From positions 5,740,701 to 5,804,700 of the forward strand of contig OX387603.1 in NCBI GenBank assembly GCA_947568835.1: 64,000 bases of DNA. Direction: 5' to 3'. The number at the start of each line of letters is the position of its first letter. Within the stretch, counting starts at the first letter, position 1. Positions 24,301-33,800 of the stretch are shown here, piece after piece. Made by a program: the position numbers and the translations under genes. Origin of the DNA: Protonemura montana. Taxonomy: Eukaryota > Arthropoda > Insecta > Plecoptera > Nemouridae. The notes under the pieces were generated by a model. That model was not told the origin of the DNA and did no database searches. It saw only the letters and a list, made by a program, of their open reading frames with translations.

Positions 24301-27300
24301 GCAGTTAAAAATAGACGATTCCCGTATCTGACCTTCGTGCTGAAAGCGCAACCGGAAATAGGATTCACTCAAAGTTTTGTTGGATCCACATGTGAGATTG
24401 ATAGTTGTGTTGGCTTTTATTGCAGCTTTCCTTGGATATATATGTAGATTTTCATTTCCTGCTGAAACTAAGATTAAAACATCTTATATTAGTCCATACA
24501 TTGCCAACAACTAAGTATTGGTAGATAAAAAAATATAATTCAATTCTCGTCCTTGCTTTTAAGGGAGAGTGTATCTATTGTGAGTTTTGACAGTTCTTAG
24601 GTTCTTAGCTTTTTTAATAATTTACCCCGTGTGTTTTAAACTTAACTCAGCCATAGCACCATGTTGACGGCACATGTTTCGCCCAATTTCAAATTCCCCA
24701 TCCAAATACACATTTTTCTCAAAAAAGTACCTAGAACAGGTATCTCCTCTGCTTTATGGCTAAGATTTGTGGAAGTGTCGAAACACTATATTATTAGAGA
24801 TCTCAAGTCACTTACTTTTTGTCAATCCACCAAGCATTACTGCCAGGCACCAAAAAGCTGACAGCATTGTTGTCCGATTTGATAGAAATTACACTTCTCT
24901 GTCAGATATCTGACATCATTTTGATCTGCATTTGTGATAACACAGCTGCATTTTTGCCCTTGTTATTGTGTTCCCAAACTTTATGTACGTCTAAAAAGGC
25001 CGGGGTTTTTGAAACAAACTTGCTTGACAGACAACACCCAAGTAACTGTAATTTTTCCTCTTGGAATTCCTGTTATCTAGCTATTTCCTGTTGAAAGAAA
25101 TAACCTGCGCAGGAAACGGGCATGCTGCCTTGTCGATATCAGAGGCTCCGATTTCGCTTTGAATGCCATATAAATGGTGTTTTCAAAAGTGAGAACATTT
25201 GTTAATAATAAGAACTATCTTTTATTGTCTTAACATCTATAAATAGGTACAGACATTTTATATTATGGCCAAAACCAATCAAAGCCGACCAGCCACGCCT
25301 GACAATCCGTATCTCCTGCATCTTTCATGCTCTGTTGTTGTCTTCCACCTCGAATTTCTCAGTGACCATCGTCCACAACTACTTCTCGTCCCACAAATTA
25401 TTTTTTTCCACTTCCTTCCAGTCAATATTTCTCTCCTCTAGATCACCTTTAACCAATCCACTCCATTTTGCTCTCGGTCTCCCCACTCTTCTTCGACTCC
25501 CAACCGATGCTTCAAATTCCCGTCTTAGAATTCAATTCTGCCAATTAATTACCAACTAATTCACCTTAATTCACTTCCAGAATTTAGATGCACTTGGTTA
25601 CACTCTTTTTTTAGATAAGTGTGAAAGTATGTAAGTTAGTAAGTAAATGAAATGATAGCGCTTAAAAAATATGTAGGTATGCAATAATATATATTTATTT
25701 ATTCATTTCAAACCCAGGACAATTACATAGTAACTGTTTAGGTTCCGTCAGTTGTCTAGCCAAGATGAACAGTAATATTTGCATAAGATGTAGATACATA
25801 TTTTTGATGATTATAGTTAGAAAATGAGAGAATAGCTATACAAATAGTATATGTGATTCTATGTGGGATTGGTCTTGGAGGATAGGGTGGTAACATGAAA
25901 ATAATGTTTCTAGTACATATTTGTTCAGTTTTTAGAAAAACCCATTATCTAGCACTTACAGTCTGAATTCAGGTTCAAGACCGCTTGGCTCTTATCCGAC
26001 CACCGTATCCTGTCTTTCAGGTCGTGGTAGATTCTTCTGGCAAGCAATTTCGTGGCGGCGACTAAATATATCCACAGATAAAACCTTATTTTGTTATTTT
26101 TCCTTATACTTTGTTTCCAACCACAACCTAAATATTGCAATAGCCAAGATATTTTTTTATTTAGAGTGTGGTAATTAGTAATTACACTTTATAAAAAGTG
26201 TTTAACATTTTAAAAATGTAATAACTTCAGTAATTAAATTTTTTGGGAAAAAATTAAGTGAACCAATCACATTCCCCAGGACTGTTTTAGTTAGAATTGT
26301 ATAACTCAACTTAACATACAATTCTGCAATTTAATTACAATGTGGTTGCGAAACGTCGTATGCTACCGCTGCTGGCACTACAAGGCACCGGGAAACTCTT
26401 GGAAGTCCTTCATTGTCTGCTGGTTGCAATGCATGGTGACTCTTACGTAAAAACAAAACAGTACGTTGCATCGATGCCCAGAGTACCTATCCTAACCGAA
26501 GAAAATGTCTCTGTCTAAAGTATTTAGATGCACGACAATTTGTCAAAAAACTGCGCTCTGAGTCGAAAATGTTATTGAGAGAGATTTAAATTGATTGTCA
26601 TTATTGGCTGCTGAGTGGACACTTAATGTAATCTTTCTATTTGTTTCTCTCAGGAGATTTCCTTGAATAGATCTCCATAAGTCCTTTTCAACATTGCTGA
26701 CTCAAATTAGTAGTTTAATTAGTGGAAGTACTATGGACCTTCCTTTGTCCTCTTGTTAGGAGAGTAGCAATACCGATCTTAGGTGACAACTTACTGATAG
26801 TTTATCGGCATAAGTGTACTGGAAATATTGCTTATTGCTCGACTTTTCCGTATTGCTATTTTCAAAAGCAATAAGATTATCCTATAACATTGAAATCCAA
26901 AAGTCTCCCTGCTGCCTGTCATGTTCCTGATCTCTTTTGATAAGAGTAATCTGTTTGTTAGATTGCAGCATTCCAGCTGAACCTTTTAGGTTTCACCAGC
27001 AAACTTGCATGATTAACAACACCCAAATTTATTTGGAGTCTAATCTTTATTCTTGGCTCTGTCTGTGTCTCTGATATCTGGCTATTTCCTGTCTCAGTAA
27101 ACAACTTTAATAGGAAACCAGTTCACAAACTTGCTGCACCGTCCTTAATTTCATGTCCACAGGTCGGTTTTGTTTTTAAATTTCAAAACATGTGACCTAA
27201 CCCCTACGTTTCCTCTTTGCAGGCAAGCAATCAGCGAGGAGTGCGGCGGCGACTCGCCCCCTGGAGATGCGGCTGCGCCACCCAAGAAGCGGCGAGTTCT

Positions 27301-30300
27301 CCGCCAGTCGGTTAACTCAGATGAGGGCTTCACGCCCCCAACCACGCCCACCACACCCACTGAAGGGGGCGGCGACGAGGGCGGGGGTGGCGAGTGCGAG
27401 ATCGTTTCGCAGCTCAACACGCCCAAGTATGGCATGGACGACTCGCCACAGTCGGTGGCCGAACTCGAGTCAGAGCTGTCTATACGCGAGCGGGTGGACG
27501 TGATGAAGCGGGAGTTCCTCGGAGCAGACGACAAGGCAAAGGTGATCTTCGCCGATGATGGTAGTGGTTGTTAGAGGACACTTGGGTTGTAAACACAATG
27601 CATGTCCCTATTTGGCAATAAACAAATCCAAGTGAAGCTTCTTGCATGATGTCCTTCCTCATTTGCAAAGCAATGCAATGCAATTACAGGGTAAATGTAT
27701 CTTGCATGCCTTTCAGAATCAATGCACAAGGCAAACTGAAGGGGCACATGCATATTATTATCTTAAGCATGCTTGACATGTTTGCCTGAGGCAAGGCGTA
27801 GCCTACAACATTTCATAACGAGCTTTCTTCTTGCATCAGATTGCGGCTGCGCTGAAAGCAGAAGACTCGGATGCGCGGCTTGACTTTGAGCCGAAGTCGG
27901 AGCCGGTTCACAATGACGAGCTCAAGGAACTCGAGCCTAAGGAAGAGCCCAAGGAAGAGGCGAACGAAGCCAAAGAGGAGGAGGAGCGAAGGGAGGAGGA
28001 GGCAAAGAGCGCCAAGCGCAAGGTTAGATCGGTAATACTTGGCGCCCCGCGAAAAACCAGCAAGTTCCGTTGCTGTGGAGACTGCACCTAAACCTGTAGC
28101 TACAATCACAATTCAAAGCCTTGATTCTTACCTACAACTTTCTCTGCTATTTTTTGTCAATCAGCATCCAACCCCTTTAAAGCTGTAAACTTGAGCATCA
28201 AAGTATGTCTGTTCTAAATGTCAATATAAAAACAGAAACAGGTTGAAAACATGTCAACCTGGTCAAAACATGCCTTGTCTTTGTCGCTAGTAACTTTGTT
28301 GAGAGTACCACCAAGTACTGATACTCCAAACGCTCGCCTAATGATCTTCCATCCTGTAGCTCTCGATCTCGGAGTACCGCCAACGCAAGCAGCTGACGTG
28401 GACAGAGCACTCGACGGGCGCCGGTGGGGGCATCGAGGATGCGCCGTCGCCGAGAAGACGCTCGCGCTCGTCCAGCTCGAGCTCTTCTCTGTCAACCGAC
28501 GACGACGTGGTCGGCGTGATCGACGTGCCACCCGGTGCTCCCTTGCTGCCGATGCCCAGCTTGGTGGCCGGGTCCGTGCGGCCAGGTGTGTACTCGTATA
28601 TCCTTGGCTCTGAAATGATGTGGCCACTGCTGCTGCCATTAAATGTCGTTTTTCAGGATTGGGTTTGGAGTTGGAATTATTTGATTTGAATTGGGCACAT
28701 TGCAAGCTTCATATTTTCTTTTGTGCTTTGTCTACTCTTGACCCCTGCTTAATGGCTTAGAGAAGTATATTTTCCTGACGTTTCGAAGCTTTTGTCAAGT
28801 CATTAAGCTTAAATGATTTGAGTTGTATAAAAAGAAACACCTTCTGTGTGAAGACATCCTTAACGTCTCTAGCTCAAAGATTCAAAATCAATCATGTGTA
28901 AAAACCACCTCCCTAGTACCACCATGTTCGCTGATTTTTACTGCACTGCACATTTCTGCAAAACTGTCCATGTATGTCCCCGGATATTAACACCGCTCGC
29001 GTTTCATTAGGCAAGGCGGCATGGAGCGCGGCACCCACTTTAGTGGAACGGCAGCGTGAGAACCTCACCGAGCGACTCAAGCGCGAATTCGGCTTGTGCC
29101 TCGGCGACGCAGAGGCGCGACCAGGTACGCCCGACGACGACGTCTCTGAACCACCTGCAGCCGATCAACCTGCCCCAGAGTAACCCCGTCCTGGCCTCAG
29201 GAGACCCTCTCTCTCCGCTTTGCAATGCCTCACAAATGCAGTTCTATTCGTCTCATGCATGGATAGCGTATCCAGTGGACTGATTTCGTAGAGTGAGAAG
29301 ATTGGTTCTGTCAAACGTACTTTAGTGGAAAGACCGTCTTATCTACCTCTGTTAACATGGAATTCCATTGGATTCTGTTTCTTGATCCACTGACATCCGT
29401 CATCCATGACTGTGTTTAAATATCAACATGTAAAACCCATGTCAGAAATTGCCTCGTGCCTTTTGAAGCTTGCAAAGCGCTGAATGGGGCATCGCCGAAG
29501 CCCCACCTAGGAATGTCCTTCGTTTCTGCTTACCGTCTCTGGCTTGGCTCTCTCGCTTTTTGCCTAATCCTTGCTAGCTGGGTGGTGGAAATATGTTGTG
29601 GGTTTCACTTCGAAAGAATGTTTCTCTTGATAGTGAGATGAAAATCGCCGCTTCTTTCGCTCCTGATCAAGTGGGAGAGGATAGACGTTATTTTCCCTAC
29701 CACTAGCTGAGAAAATTGTAGCTGAGAAATGCTTAAAACAAAACAGGACTTTCTGGTATCTGAAGATTGTCTGCTGCTTTTTGGCAAGTGAAGCAAGTGT
29801 ATTTTAGAATTCTTTGGTCTCGGCCTTTCCTTTCTTTCTGCGGTGCTGTTGATTGCTGCAAACTGATGATACCATGAAAAGTAAAGTGTTCAATGAAAGA
29901 ACTTAATTCGTGAAAGTTTTCAAACGTAAAATAACTGTGCGTCAAACTTTGGCTCTCCGGGTATCGTTTATCTTTTTAGACTGTTTTATTTTGTCTCCTG
30001 CTTTAACGTTCCATGGCTCCTTCTCAAACCATTTTCACTCTTAAGTTTGTAGTTCTTTTTCTTATTTCTTTCCTTGGCAAGACCTGACCTGCTGTATTGT
30101 TTAAATTGCATTTATTTGTTTATCTTTTTGGGCACTCACAGTATCATTTTCACTCTTCTAAACATCTCATCTTGATCACCTGATAAATCATTTAGCTGTA
30201 TCCTGGCTTGCTTATCATTTTTATTTTACAACTGGCTTTATCTTGGTATCATTTTATCACTAATTATCACATTGAAACAATTTTTAATTGAGGCAATAGT

Positions 30301-30831
30301 TGTAGAGGAACACCAGTGTTAATGTCAAACTTTCTTGAACATGCTGGCCTTTGTTGCCCCGGCTGTGAACCGGATTGCACTGTATTTGCACTTAAAATTA
30401 AAAAGTGGAATAACTTCAGGTAAAACAATGCTAGCAGCATTATTTGCAATACTGACCAAAATAAAGAGATCATTTAACATTTCACTGTTTCTCTGCAAGC
30501 TTAAACAACCTTTTGAGATCTGAATGCTTCATCATTGCTTCTTATCTGCTTAAAAATTGGCTTCTATCATGTATCATTTATATTTTGCGTTGTATCGTTT
30601 TTCGACATCTCGGACCCACAGATTGTTGCATCGCTGACCCCGATTCTTTTTCCAGGCGTGGTCGACGGTGGCCGCATGCCTCCCCCCGATCCGAACAATT
30701 ACAAGTCGGCGATCCCCGGCGTGCTGCCGCCTCGGCCCAATGGCAACGCACGGCCCTCGCATTCCCATCTGGGGCCATCGGCGCCGTTCCAAACGGTAGC
30801 CGCCGCCAAGGCCTATTACCCGCAGCCTTAA
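148..30831 (+). CDS. KMT2E: KMT2E/SETD5-family (UpSET-like) PHD-SET chromatin protein, 5' partial
   Basis: Nuclear chromatin regulator of the MLL5/SETD5/UpSET family, which binds H3K4-methylated nucleosomes through its PHD finger and modulates histone-modifying complexes. Exons joined in continuous phase: 148-290, 769-1961, 2350-2394, 2850-2951, 3316-3393, 3791-4084, 4399-4446, 4679-4872, 5408-5646, 5914-6159, 6525-6730, 7483-7695, 8050-8323, 8747-8902, 10429-10631, 10933-11058, 15678-15833, 16696-16933, 17485-17650, 18024-18195, 27223-27541, 27840-28022, 28360-28585, 29011-29124 and 30656-30831 (TAA). This gives about 1,835 residues. The order is a repeat-rich N-terminus, PHD finger, degenerate SET, proline-rich linker, conserved [14 protein letters not shown] coiled coil, then a long disordered tail. 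Family landmarks are TRCIC...[26 protein letters not shown], the block ending KKRWLR, and [16 protein letters not shown]. One invertebrate gene probably corresponds to both vertebrate paralogues. Membership of the first exon is the weakest part, because I do not recognise its sequence. Confidence 0.9.
1621..1866 (+). repeat. Tandem KTLMPLK(S/T)EP repeats within the KMT2E coding exon
   Basis: Coding tandem repeat with a period near 13-14 residues. Successive units read [65 protein letters not shown] and [10 protein letters not shown]. Many units contain hydrophobic-Lys-x-Glu, the core SUMO-attachment consensus, often followed by proline. Degenerate units extend upstream to about 1140 (VKTIRLV, VKVETP). 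The array is visible in the translation; modification is inference. Confidence 0.8.
3791..4872 (+). CDS. KMT2E: KMT2E PHD-finger exons
   Basis: Three exons (3791-4084, 4399-4446, 4679-4872) encode an acidic lead-in and one PHD finger. Its C4HC3 zinc ligands are split by two introns: TRCIC at the first junction, then [11 protein letters not shown] in a 48-nt exon, then VWQHVDCM and LCERC. The tryptophan of VWQH and the aspartates before GYM sit where the vertebrate KMT2E/SETD5 finger reads H3K4me3. The first exon also holds a proline run and an acidic stretch ending DNDDDSV. After the finger comes a basic [15 protein letters not shown] segment, like the family's DKERAVLLQRRKRE. This is the strongest family diagnostic in the window. 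Confidence 0.95.
5408..7695 (+). CDS. KMT2E: KMT2E degenerate SET-domain exons
   Basis: Exons 5408-5646 (Lys/Arg-rich linker), 5914-6159, 6525-6730 and 7483-7695. The pre-SET helix [18 protein letters not shown] matches the family's AWMDRYEEA-NNQYS block. The SET body reads [47 protein letters not shown] (two blocks), [21 protein letters not shown], and then a short Cys-rich post-SET. The usual NH(S/C) catalytic motif is replaced by RPNS. The tyrosine expected in ELTxDY is replaced in LTIPHD, and the segment between it and the cysteines is short. This agrees with the family being catalytically silent. The exon breaks (DAR|F) keep frame exactly. Confidence 0.92.
8050..8902 (+). CDS. KMT2E: KMT2E proline/alanine-rich linker exons
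   Basis: Exons 8050-8323 and 8747-8902, joined in phase 0. The first is a proline-rich stretch followed by tandem KAATPLKA units, with an 18-bp DNA unit repeated at about 8268-8306. The second begins [17 protein letters not shown] and ends acidic ([12 protein letters not shown]). The sequence is intrinsically disordered in character. The retained frame and clean splice sites support coding, and there is no recognisable domain. Confidence 0.82.
8903..10428 (+). other. KMT2E intron without recognisable content
   Basis: A 1.5-kb AT-rich intron between clean GTGAGT and CTAG splice sites. It contains a T tract near 9624-9642. I see no gene, RNA or repeat family I can name. Confidence 0.6.
10429..11058 (+). 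CDS. KMT2E: KMT2E coiled-coil exons and branch point of two isoforms
   Basis: Exons 10429-10631 and 10933-11058. [28 protein letters not shown] (two adjacent blocks) is the conserved post-SET coiled coil of KMT2E/SETD5, rich in Glu/Arg/Lys. The second exon is basic ([19 protein letters not shown]) and ends APFAFYKHQ. Its donor lies inside a CAGTAAG context, so reading through would hit TAA at once (CAG TAA). Splicing leaves CA, which joins in frame to either of two acceptors: 12778 (alternative last exon) or 15678 (long isoform). Confidence 0.88.
11059..12777 (+). other. KMT2E intron preceding the alternative last exon
   Basis: 1.7 kb of AT-rich sequence. It carries an isolated TGACGTCA palindrome near 11856-11863. 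No coding or RNA gene was recognised. Confidence 0.55.
12778..14731 (+). CDS. KMT2E: Alternative terminal coding exon of the KMT2E-like gene
   Basis: A single 1,954-nt exon behind a good acceptor (ctctgctcag). It is open in the one phase that fits the 11058 donor (CA|A) and ends in TAA at 14729-14731. Joined to the upstream exons it would give a 1,903-residue isoform with a 650-residue unique tail ([18 protein letters not shown]...TPNIQSSPL). The tail is acidic at first, with blocks such as [14 protein letters not shown] and [15 protein letters not shown], then Ser/Lys/Asn-rich. I recognise no domain in it. It is less GC-rich than the neighbouring KMT2E exons. An AATAAA lies 177 bp after the stop. 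It could instead be an independent gene, but there is no obvious start Met at the acceptor and the splice phase fits. Confidence 0.7.
14908..14913 (+). terminator. AATAAA polyadenylation signal for the short KMT2E isoform
   Basis: AATAAA in GGTTAATAAATTAAAC, 177 bp downstream of the alternative stop codon. Its position suits intronic polyadenylation of the short isoform. Confidence 0.5.
15678..18195 (+). CDS. KMT2E: KMT2E middle exons of the long isoform
   Basis: Exons 15678-15833, 16696-16933, 17485-17650 and 18024-18195. The first continues codon CA|A as [10 protein letters not shown] and ends NINASYFR. The second begins RRKGRGR and has an acidic Ser patch (YSDSEDS) and a Gly/Ala-rich stretch ending YTPPPTLDK. 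The third is hydrophobic and Gly/Pro-rich and ends FKFPKTKK. The fourth reads [17 protein letters not shown] and ends KKRWLR, a conserved family element just before the C-terminal tail. All phases join without a stop. Confidence 0.83.
19175..19569 (-). pseudogene. Decayed duplicate of the nested receptor's first Ig exon
   Basis: Read on the minus strand, this has an acceptor (tctttacag) and a donor (AACG|GTAAGC), like exon 2 of the nested receptor (24099-24467). Similar blocks appear in the same order: [16 protein letters not shown] against [26 protein letters not shown] against [10 protein letters not shown], and [13 protein letters not shown] against [13 protein letters not shown]. The blocks lie in different frames. 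In-frame stops follow GWSM, and the exon is 395 nt rather than a multiple of three, so the phase-1/phase-1 symmetry is lost. I see no further exons of this copy beside it. Confidence 0.75.
19570..21148. other. AT-rich stretch downstream of the nested receptor gene
   Basis: No coding potential or named repeat is visible. The right part, up to 21148, probably includes the 3' UTR of the minus-strand receptor. Confidence 0.45.
21149..24867 (-). CDS. Nested Ig-superfamily type I receptor with ITIM/ITSM-like tail
   Basis: Putative cell-surface receptor, 531 residues. Exons in transcript order: 24867-24816, 24467-24099, 23438-23133, 22362-21991, 21812-21591, 21511-21425 and 21336-21149 (TAG). Every intron is phase 1, typical of Ig-domain genes. 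The start at 24867 opens a signal peptide ([17 protein letters not shown]). Residues 18-140 form an Ig-like domain (INLTC...KYLVGC). Residues 141-242 form a divergent second unit. Residues 243-366 form a clear Ig domain (INATC...ADNGTTLRC). A Ser/Thr/Pro stalk precedes one span at about 409-429 ([13 protein letters not shown]), then RWARKCC, a possible palmitoylation site. The tail has IVYAEI (Tyr502), TKYTVT (Tyr518) and TIYAEL (Tyr526), which resemble ITIM/ITSM docking sites for SH2 phosphatases or adaptors. More than ten N-glycosylation sequons are present. The gene is not assigned to any named family; the ligand is unknown and an immune role is inference. Confidence 0.85.
22470..22560 (-). 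repeat. tRNA-like SINE head in a receptor intron
   Basis: On the minus strand, TTGGAAGAGCACCCGACCGG (A-box-like) is followed about 20 bp later by GGTCCCGGGTTCGTATC (B-box-like). This is the layout of the Pol III promoter of a tRNA-derived SINE. It lies between exons 4 and 3 of the nested receptor. It is too degenerate to be a functional tRNA gene. Confidence 0.55.
25010..25135 (-). promoter_or_regulatory. Putative promoter of the nested receptor, with GGAA motifs
   Basis: Lies about 145-270 bp upstream of the receptor start codon. It holds several GGAA cores in ETS/PU.1-like contexts (CAGGAAAT, CAGGAATT, GAGGAAAA, and CAGGAAAC, which occurs on both strands around GTTTCCTGCGCAGG). A second copy of the block sits at about 26995-27125 and keeps the CTATTTCCTGT and AGGAAAC elements. 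No clear TATA box is visible. The regulatory role is inferred from position and conservation between the copies. Confidence 0.4.
25205..25545 (-). mobile_element. 3' remnant of a non-LTR retrotransposon (endonuclease-RT C-terminus)
   Basis: The minus-strand translation of 25521-25379 reads [30 protein letters not shown] and [12 protein letters not shown], ending in TAG. The GRPR-x-KW...DL...DW pattern is the familiar C-terminal block of many LINE ORF2 proteins. It is followed by a short degenerate 3' region towards 25205. This is a dead fragment. It lies just upstream of the receptor's promoter block. Confidence 0.5.
25685..25735 (-). repeat. Retroposon 3' tail with AAATA repeats, antisense in the KMT2E intron
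   Basis: On the minus strand GTCCTGGGTTTGAAAT runs into AATAAATAAATATAT. Related tails occur at 40745-40790 and 48298-48345, also on the minus strand of introns. Confidence 0.45.
26995..27125 (-). repeat. Second copy of the receptor's upstream block
   Basis: Shares with 25010-25135, in the same order and orientation, CAAACTTGC-TGA, ACAACACCCAA, TATCT-GCTATTTCCTGT, AGGAAAC and TGCTGC. The homology breaks down between blocks. No intact receptor exon follows it on the minus strand. An ATG near 26915 opens only a short frame without a convincing signal peptide. Confidence 0.6.
27223..30831 (+). CDS. KMT2E: KMT2E C-terminal exons
   Basis: Exons 27223-27541, 27840-28022, 28360-28585, 29011-29124 and 30656-30831. 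Content in order: a basic PPKKRRVLR (nuclear-localisation-like), the [17 protein letters not shown] block, [18 protein letters not shown], a highly charged Glu/Lys run, [10 protein letters not shown] followed by a Ser/Arg stretch, [16 protein letters not shown], and a Pro-rich end finishing [15 protein letters not shown] and [11 protein letters not shown] match conserved C-terminal elements of KMT2E. Reading through the 29124 donor would instead stop at 29183 (19 extra residues), which could be a minor isoform. Confidence 0.87.
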
Positions 30832-33800
30832 GCCCGCAGCTTTAAACCCCAGCGTTGAGATTCCACAACCCTAAAACACACACAAACAGCAGCATCCTTA
30901 AAAGCCCGGCAACAGAAATACCTCGCCCCTAAGCCCAGAAAGTGGCCATCTAGAAGACGGCACAAATAAGCGATGGCATCGGACTAAGTATCTGCTGACT
31001 CTTGGTTGCAAGAGGACGCCCACCGGTCAATGCCAAATGTTACCAACACGCAATTGGTCTTTATTTAAACACGAGTGTTGTAAATCCAGCCAAAAGTTCT
31101 ACTTAGTTTCTCGGTGACCTAAATCCGCAATCACCGCCACAGCACCAACATCACAACTGGAGCGCACCACTTGTTTGCCCCCACCTCGGGAAAGGTGTCA
31201 CTGTTAACCTTGATGTCTTGCAAAGACATTCACCGCACCGGCCTACATAAGTCGAGCATCAGCCACATCAATTGAACCGAAGAGTGCTGCTCCGTTATGC
31301 CACATATCCTACCCCACAGACACTGATGCATTTGAACGACAATGCCTCCCCCCCCCCCCCCATCATCTACCCCATCTTTCCGAGCACCAACGACGCTACA
31401 GTTTCGGCTTGGGTTAATGGAGCTTGTCGTGTCCAGAAGTCGACGGCCACCTCGTGTGCCCTTGGGTTTTTGTTTTTTTTTGTTTGTCCTAACAAACCCC
31501 GACAAAAGGCCTAGAGTTATACGCAGACTGGAGTGGAGAGCCGCTGAGTTTTGCAGCAGGAGTGAAACTTTTCGCGATGCAGATAGCAAAACAGTCGGGC
31601 TTTGACCACCGACCGTTGCATGTATATTTTTCTTCCCCAATGAACAATAGCGAAGTTGTTCATGCCCTTTTGTACATTGTAGAGTTTGAACGGGCCATTG
31701 TAAAGTAAGACACAGGAGTACTTTGGTTTGCCAGTTATGTCGATTTTGTACATTTAAATTTCATCCCAGTGACAGTTTTTTTTTTCTTTTTTTAATAGAA
31801 ACGTGTTCTTTCGCTGTATGTTAACATGCCCTAGGATAAGTTGTGCATCGTTAATTAGTTAGTTGGTTAGTTAGGCCATAGGGTTTAAGATGAAATGTTT
31901 CGTTGTGCAGTCCATTAGCTAGCGAGTTCGAAATGTTGAGTGATGCTATGATTGTGCAAAGTTTTGTCTGTAGTTGGCAGCAACAAATTTAATATAATTG
32001 AAATCAAATGTATGGGGATGAAAATCTAATCGAAACAAGCCGGCGCAATATCTCAGATTTTTGAGAATCGATTTGTGTTAATTGACATGCAAGTCTGAGA
32101 GATATGGATGGGTGTGAAATCGTACACCGATGACACTTTTGTAAATAGTAATTTTAGATGAAATAAATAAGTTTGCATTTATTTGTATATTTGAAGTTAT
32201 AAGAAAAACGAGAATTAAATGTAAAGGCAACGCTTTGCGAATGCTCACGGCGGCTTTCGGAAAAAGCGCGAGTAGATTGTTATTTTTAAACGCCGGTTGG
32301 TTTTCGGCACTCAAACAAGTACAAAGCAGAGAATTTATTGATTATAAACTCGCCAGAGGGCATGACGTGAACTAACTTACACAACGATGGTTATTGTATA
32401 AAAAAAAATATTACATACTACGTAAAAAGAGATATTCGCGTGAGAAATGCTTTATTGTAGAAGTATATTGTAATAATTAAAACATCTAAGAGATACAGAT
32501 GAATGTACATAGCTATATAATTATTTCTTAAGCTTTATTAATGAAAATAAAAATAAAAAAATAACGATAATAATTATGTAGTCTGTGTCGTCAGCTATGC
32601 TGACTCTTGATGACTCAAGTCGATTTTGGCCGCTGCTTTGCCTTAACTCTAAAATGCCTGATGCGAGGTTTTGATGTGGGATTCCCGTCAAAGTAATACG
32701 CCATTCACTTTTCGAAGAATGTTATCAGTTTTCCAAACAAAATGCATTCTGTAAAATATTTCCCGTTTCAACTCGTCACTCTTAAAAGAAGACTCAATGG
32801 ATTGAATCAATTGCATTGTCAATTCGTATGATTTTATAGGCTGTCTGTAAGCCAGTCGGCAATATACAACACTTTTAAGTACACTAGGTCCGAGCAAGCT
32901 GACAATTCATTGCGTGTTTTGGCAAGTGGTTATAAATTAGTGCTTACAAAGTAAAGCTTCTAGGTTTTCTAGGGACTTAATGTGGGGTTAACGTCGCTTG
33001 GCAAACGTTGTATCGGCCATTCTGAGATTACGTCGAAGTTCGGCCAAAAATGTATTGTGACTTTTGAGTATCAAACGACACACTAACTGACGACAGACTT
33101 AATAGATACTCTCTCGTTACTTCGCTAACTTTAATCATAAGTGGATTTTTTTATTGTATCACAGGTTGTTAATGTGTTGGCAGTCTTATCTATTCGACTA
33201 TGTAGCAAGCGATTAATTTCGATAGCGCTGCCGCGAACGAAGTTGGAACGTTGTGCTTTTCGACTTCGTTCGTGGGGACGCTTTTGTTTCCGGGCCGTAC
33301 GCGTTGTCAAATAGCCGTCCGTTTTATACAAAGTGTTTTTTTTTTTCAACATGGTCACTTGTTGGCATAGCTATGTTTTTAAATCCAGAATTAAATTAAT
33401 AGTTTAGCAAGATGCTGACTGAAACATAATTATTTGTAAGCTGCGGCATCAGCGCTGTTAAATGATTTTTACTGCAAATTTTAAGGGTTGCAACGTATCC
33501 TGCGCCCAAACGCTTATTTGTAGACTTTTGTTTGTTATGCCAAAATCCCGCCTTTGTTTGGTGACAATACTTTGAAGGCACGTTGCAAATCGGTCAGATG
33601 TTTGGCAACGCTGGCGGCCACAAGGTTGCGGCCCCAACGATCTCTCCGTCTCTCTATCAGCTGTCTCTGTGTTTTTTTACCGCCCTAAACGGAAAGAGAT
33701 CCTCCCTCCCCATGCGAATCATTCACTTTTCGTACATAAGAGTGTAAATAAGGATTATATTATATAGAAATCGTATGAATTGTGTCGATAAGTTTCACAA

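Larger units (their letters stand above)
18196..27222 (+). other. 9-kb KMT2E intron hosting an opposite-strand receptor gene
   Basis: The longest intron in the window (donor TTAG|GTGAGT, acceptor CTTTGCAG). It contains, on the minus strand, a complete Ig-receptor gene (21149-24867) and a decayed Ig exon (19175-19569). It also holds a duplicated upstream block (about 26995-27125), a LINE 3' remnant (about 25205-25545), a tRNA-like SINE head (22470-22560) and an A/T-rich retroposon tail (25685-25735). The stretches 18196-19174 and 25736-26994 show nothing I can name. Confidence 0.8.

Noticed and set aside
27151-27534. Minus-strand frame rich in Ser/Pro
   Set aside because: Antisense shadow of the GC-rich KMT2E exon 27223-27541.
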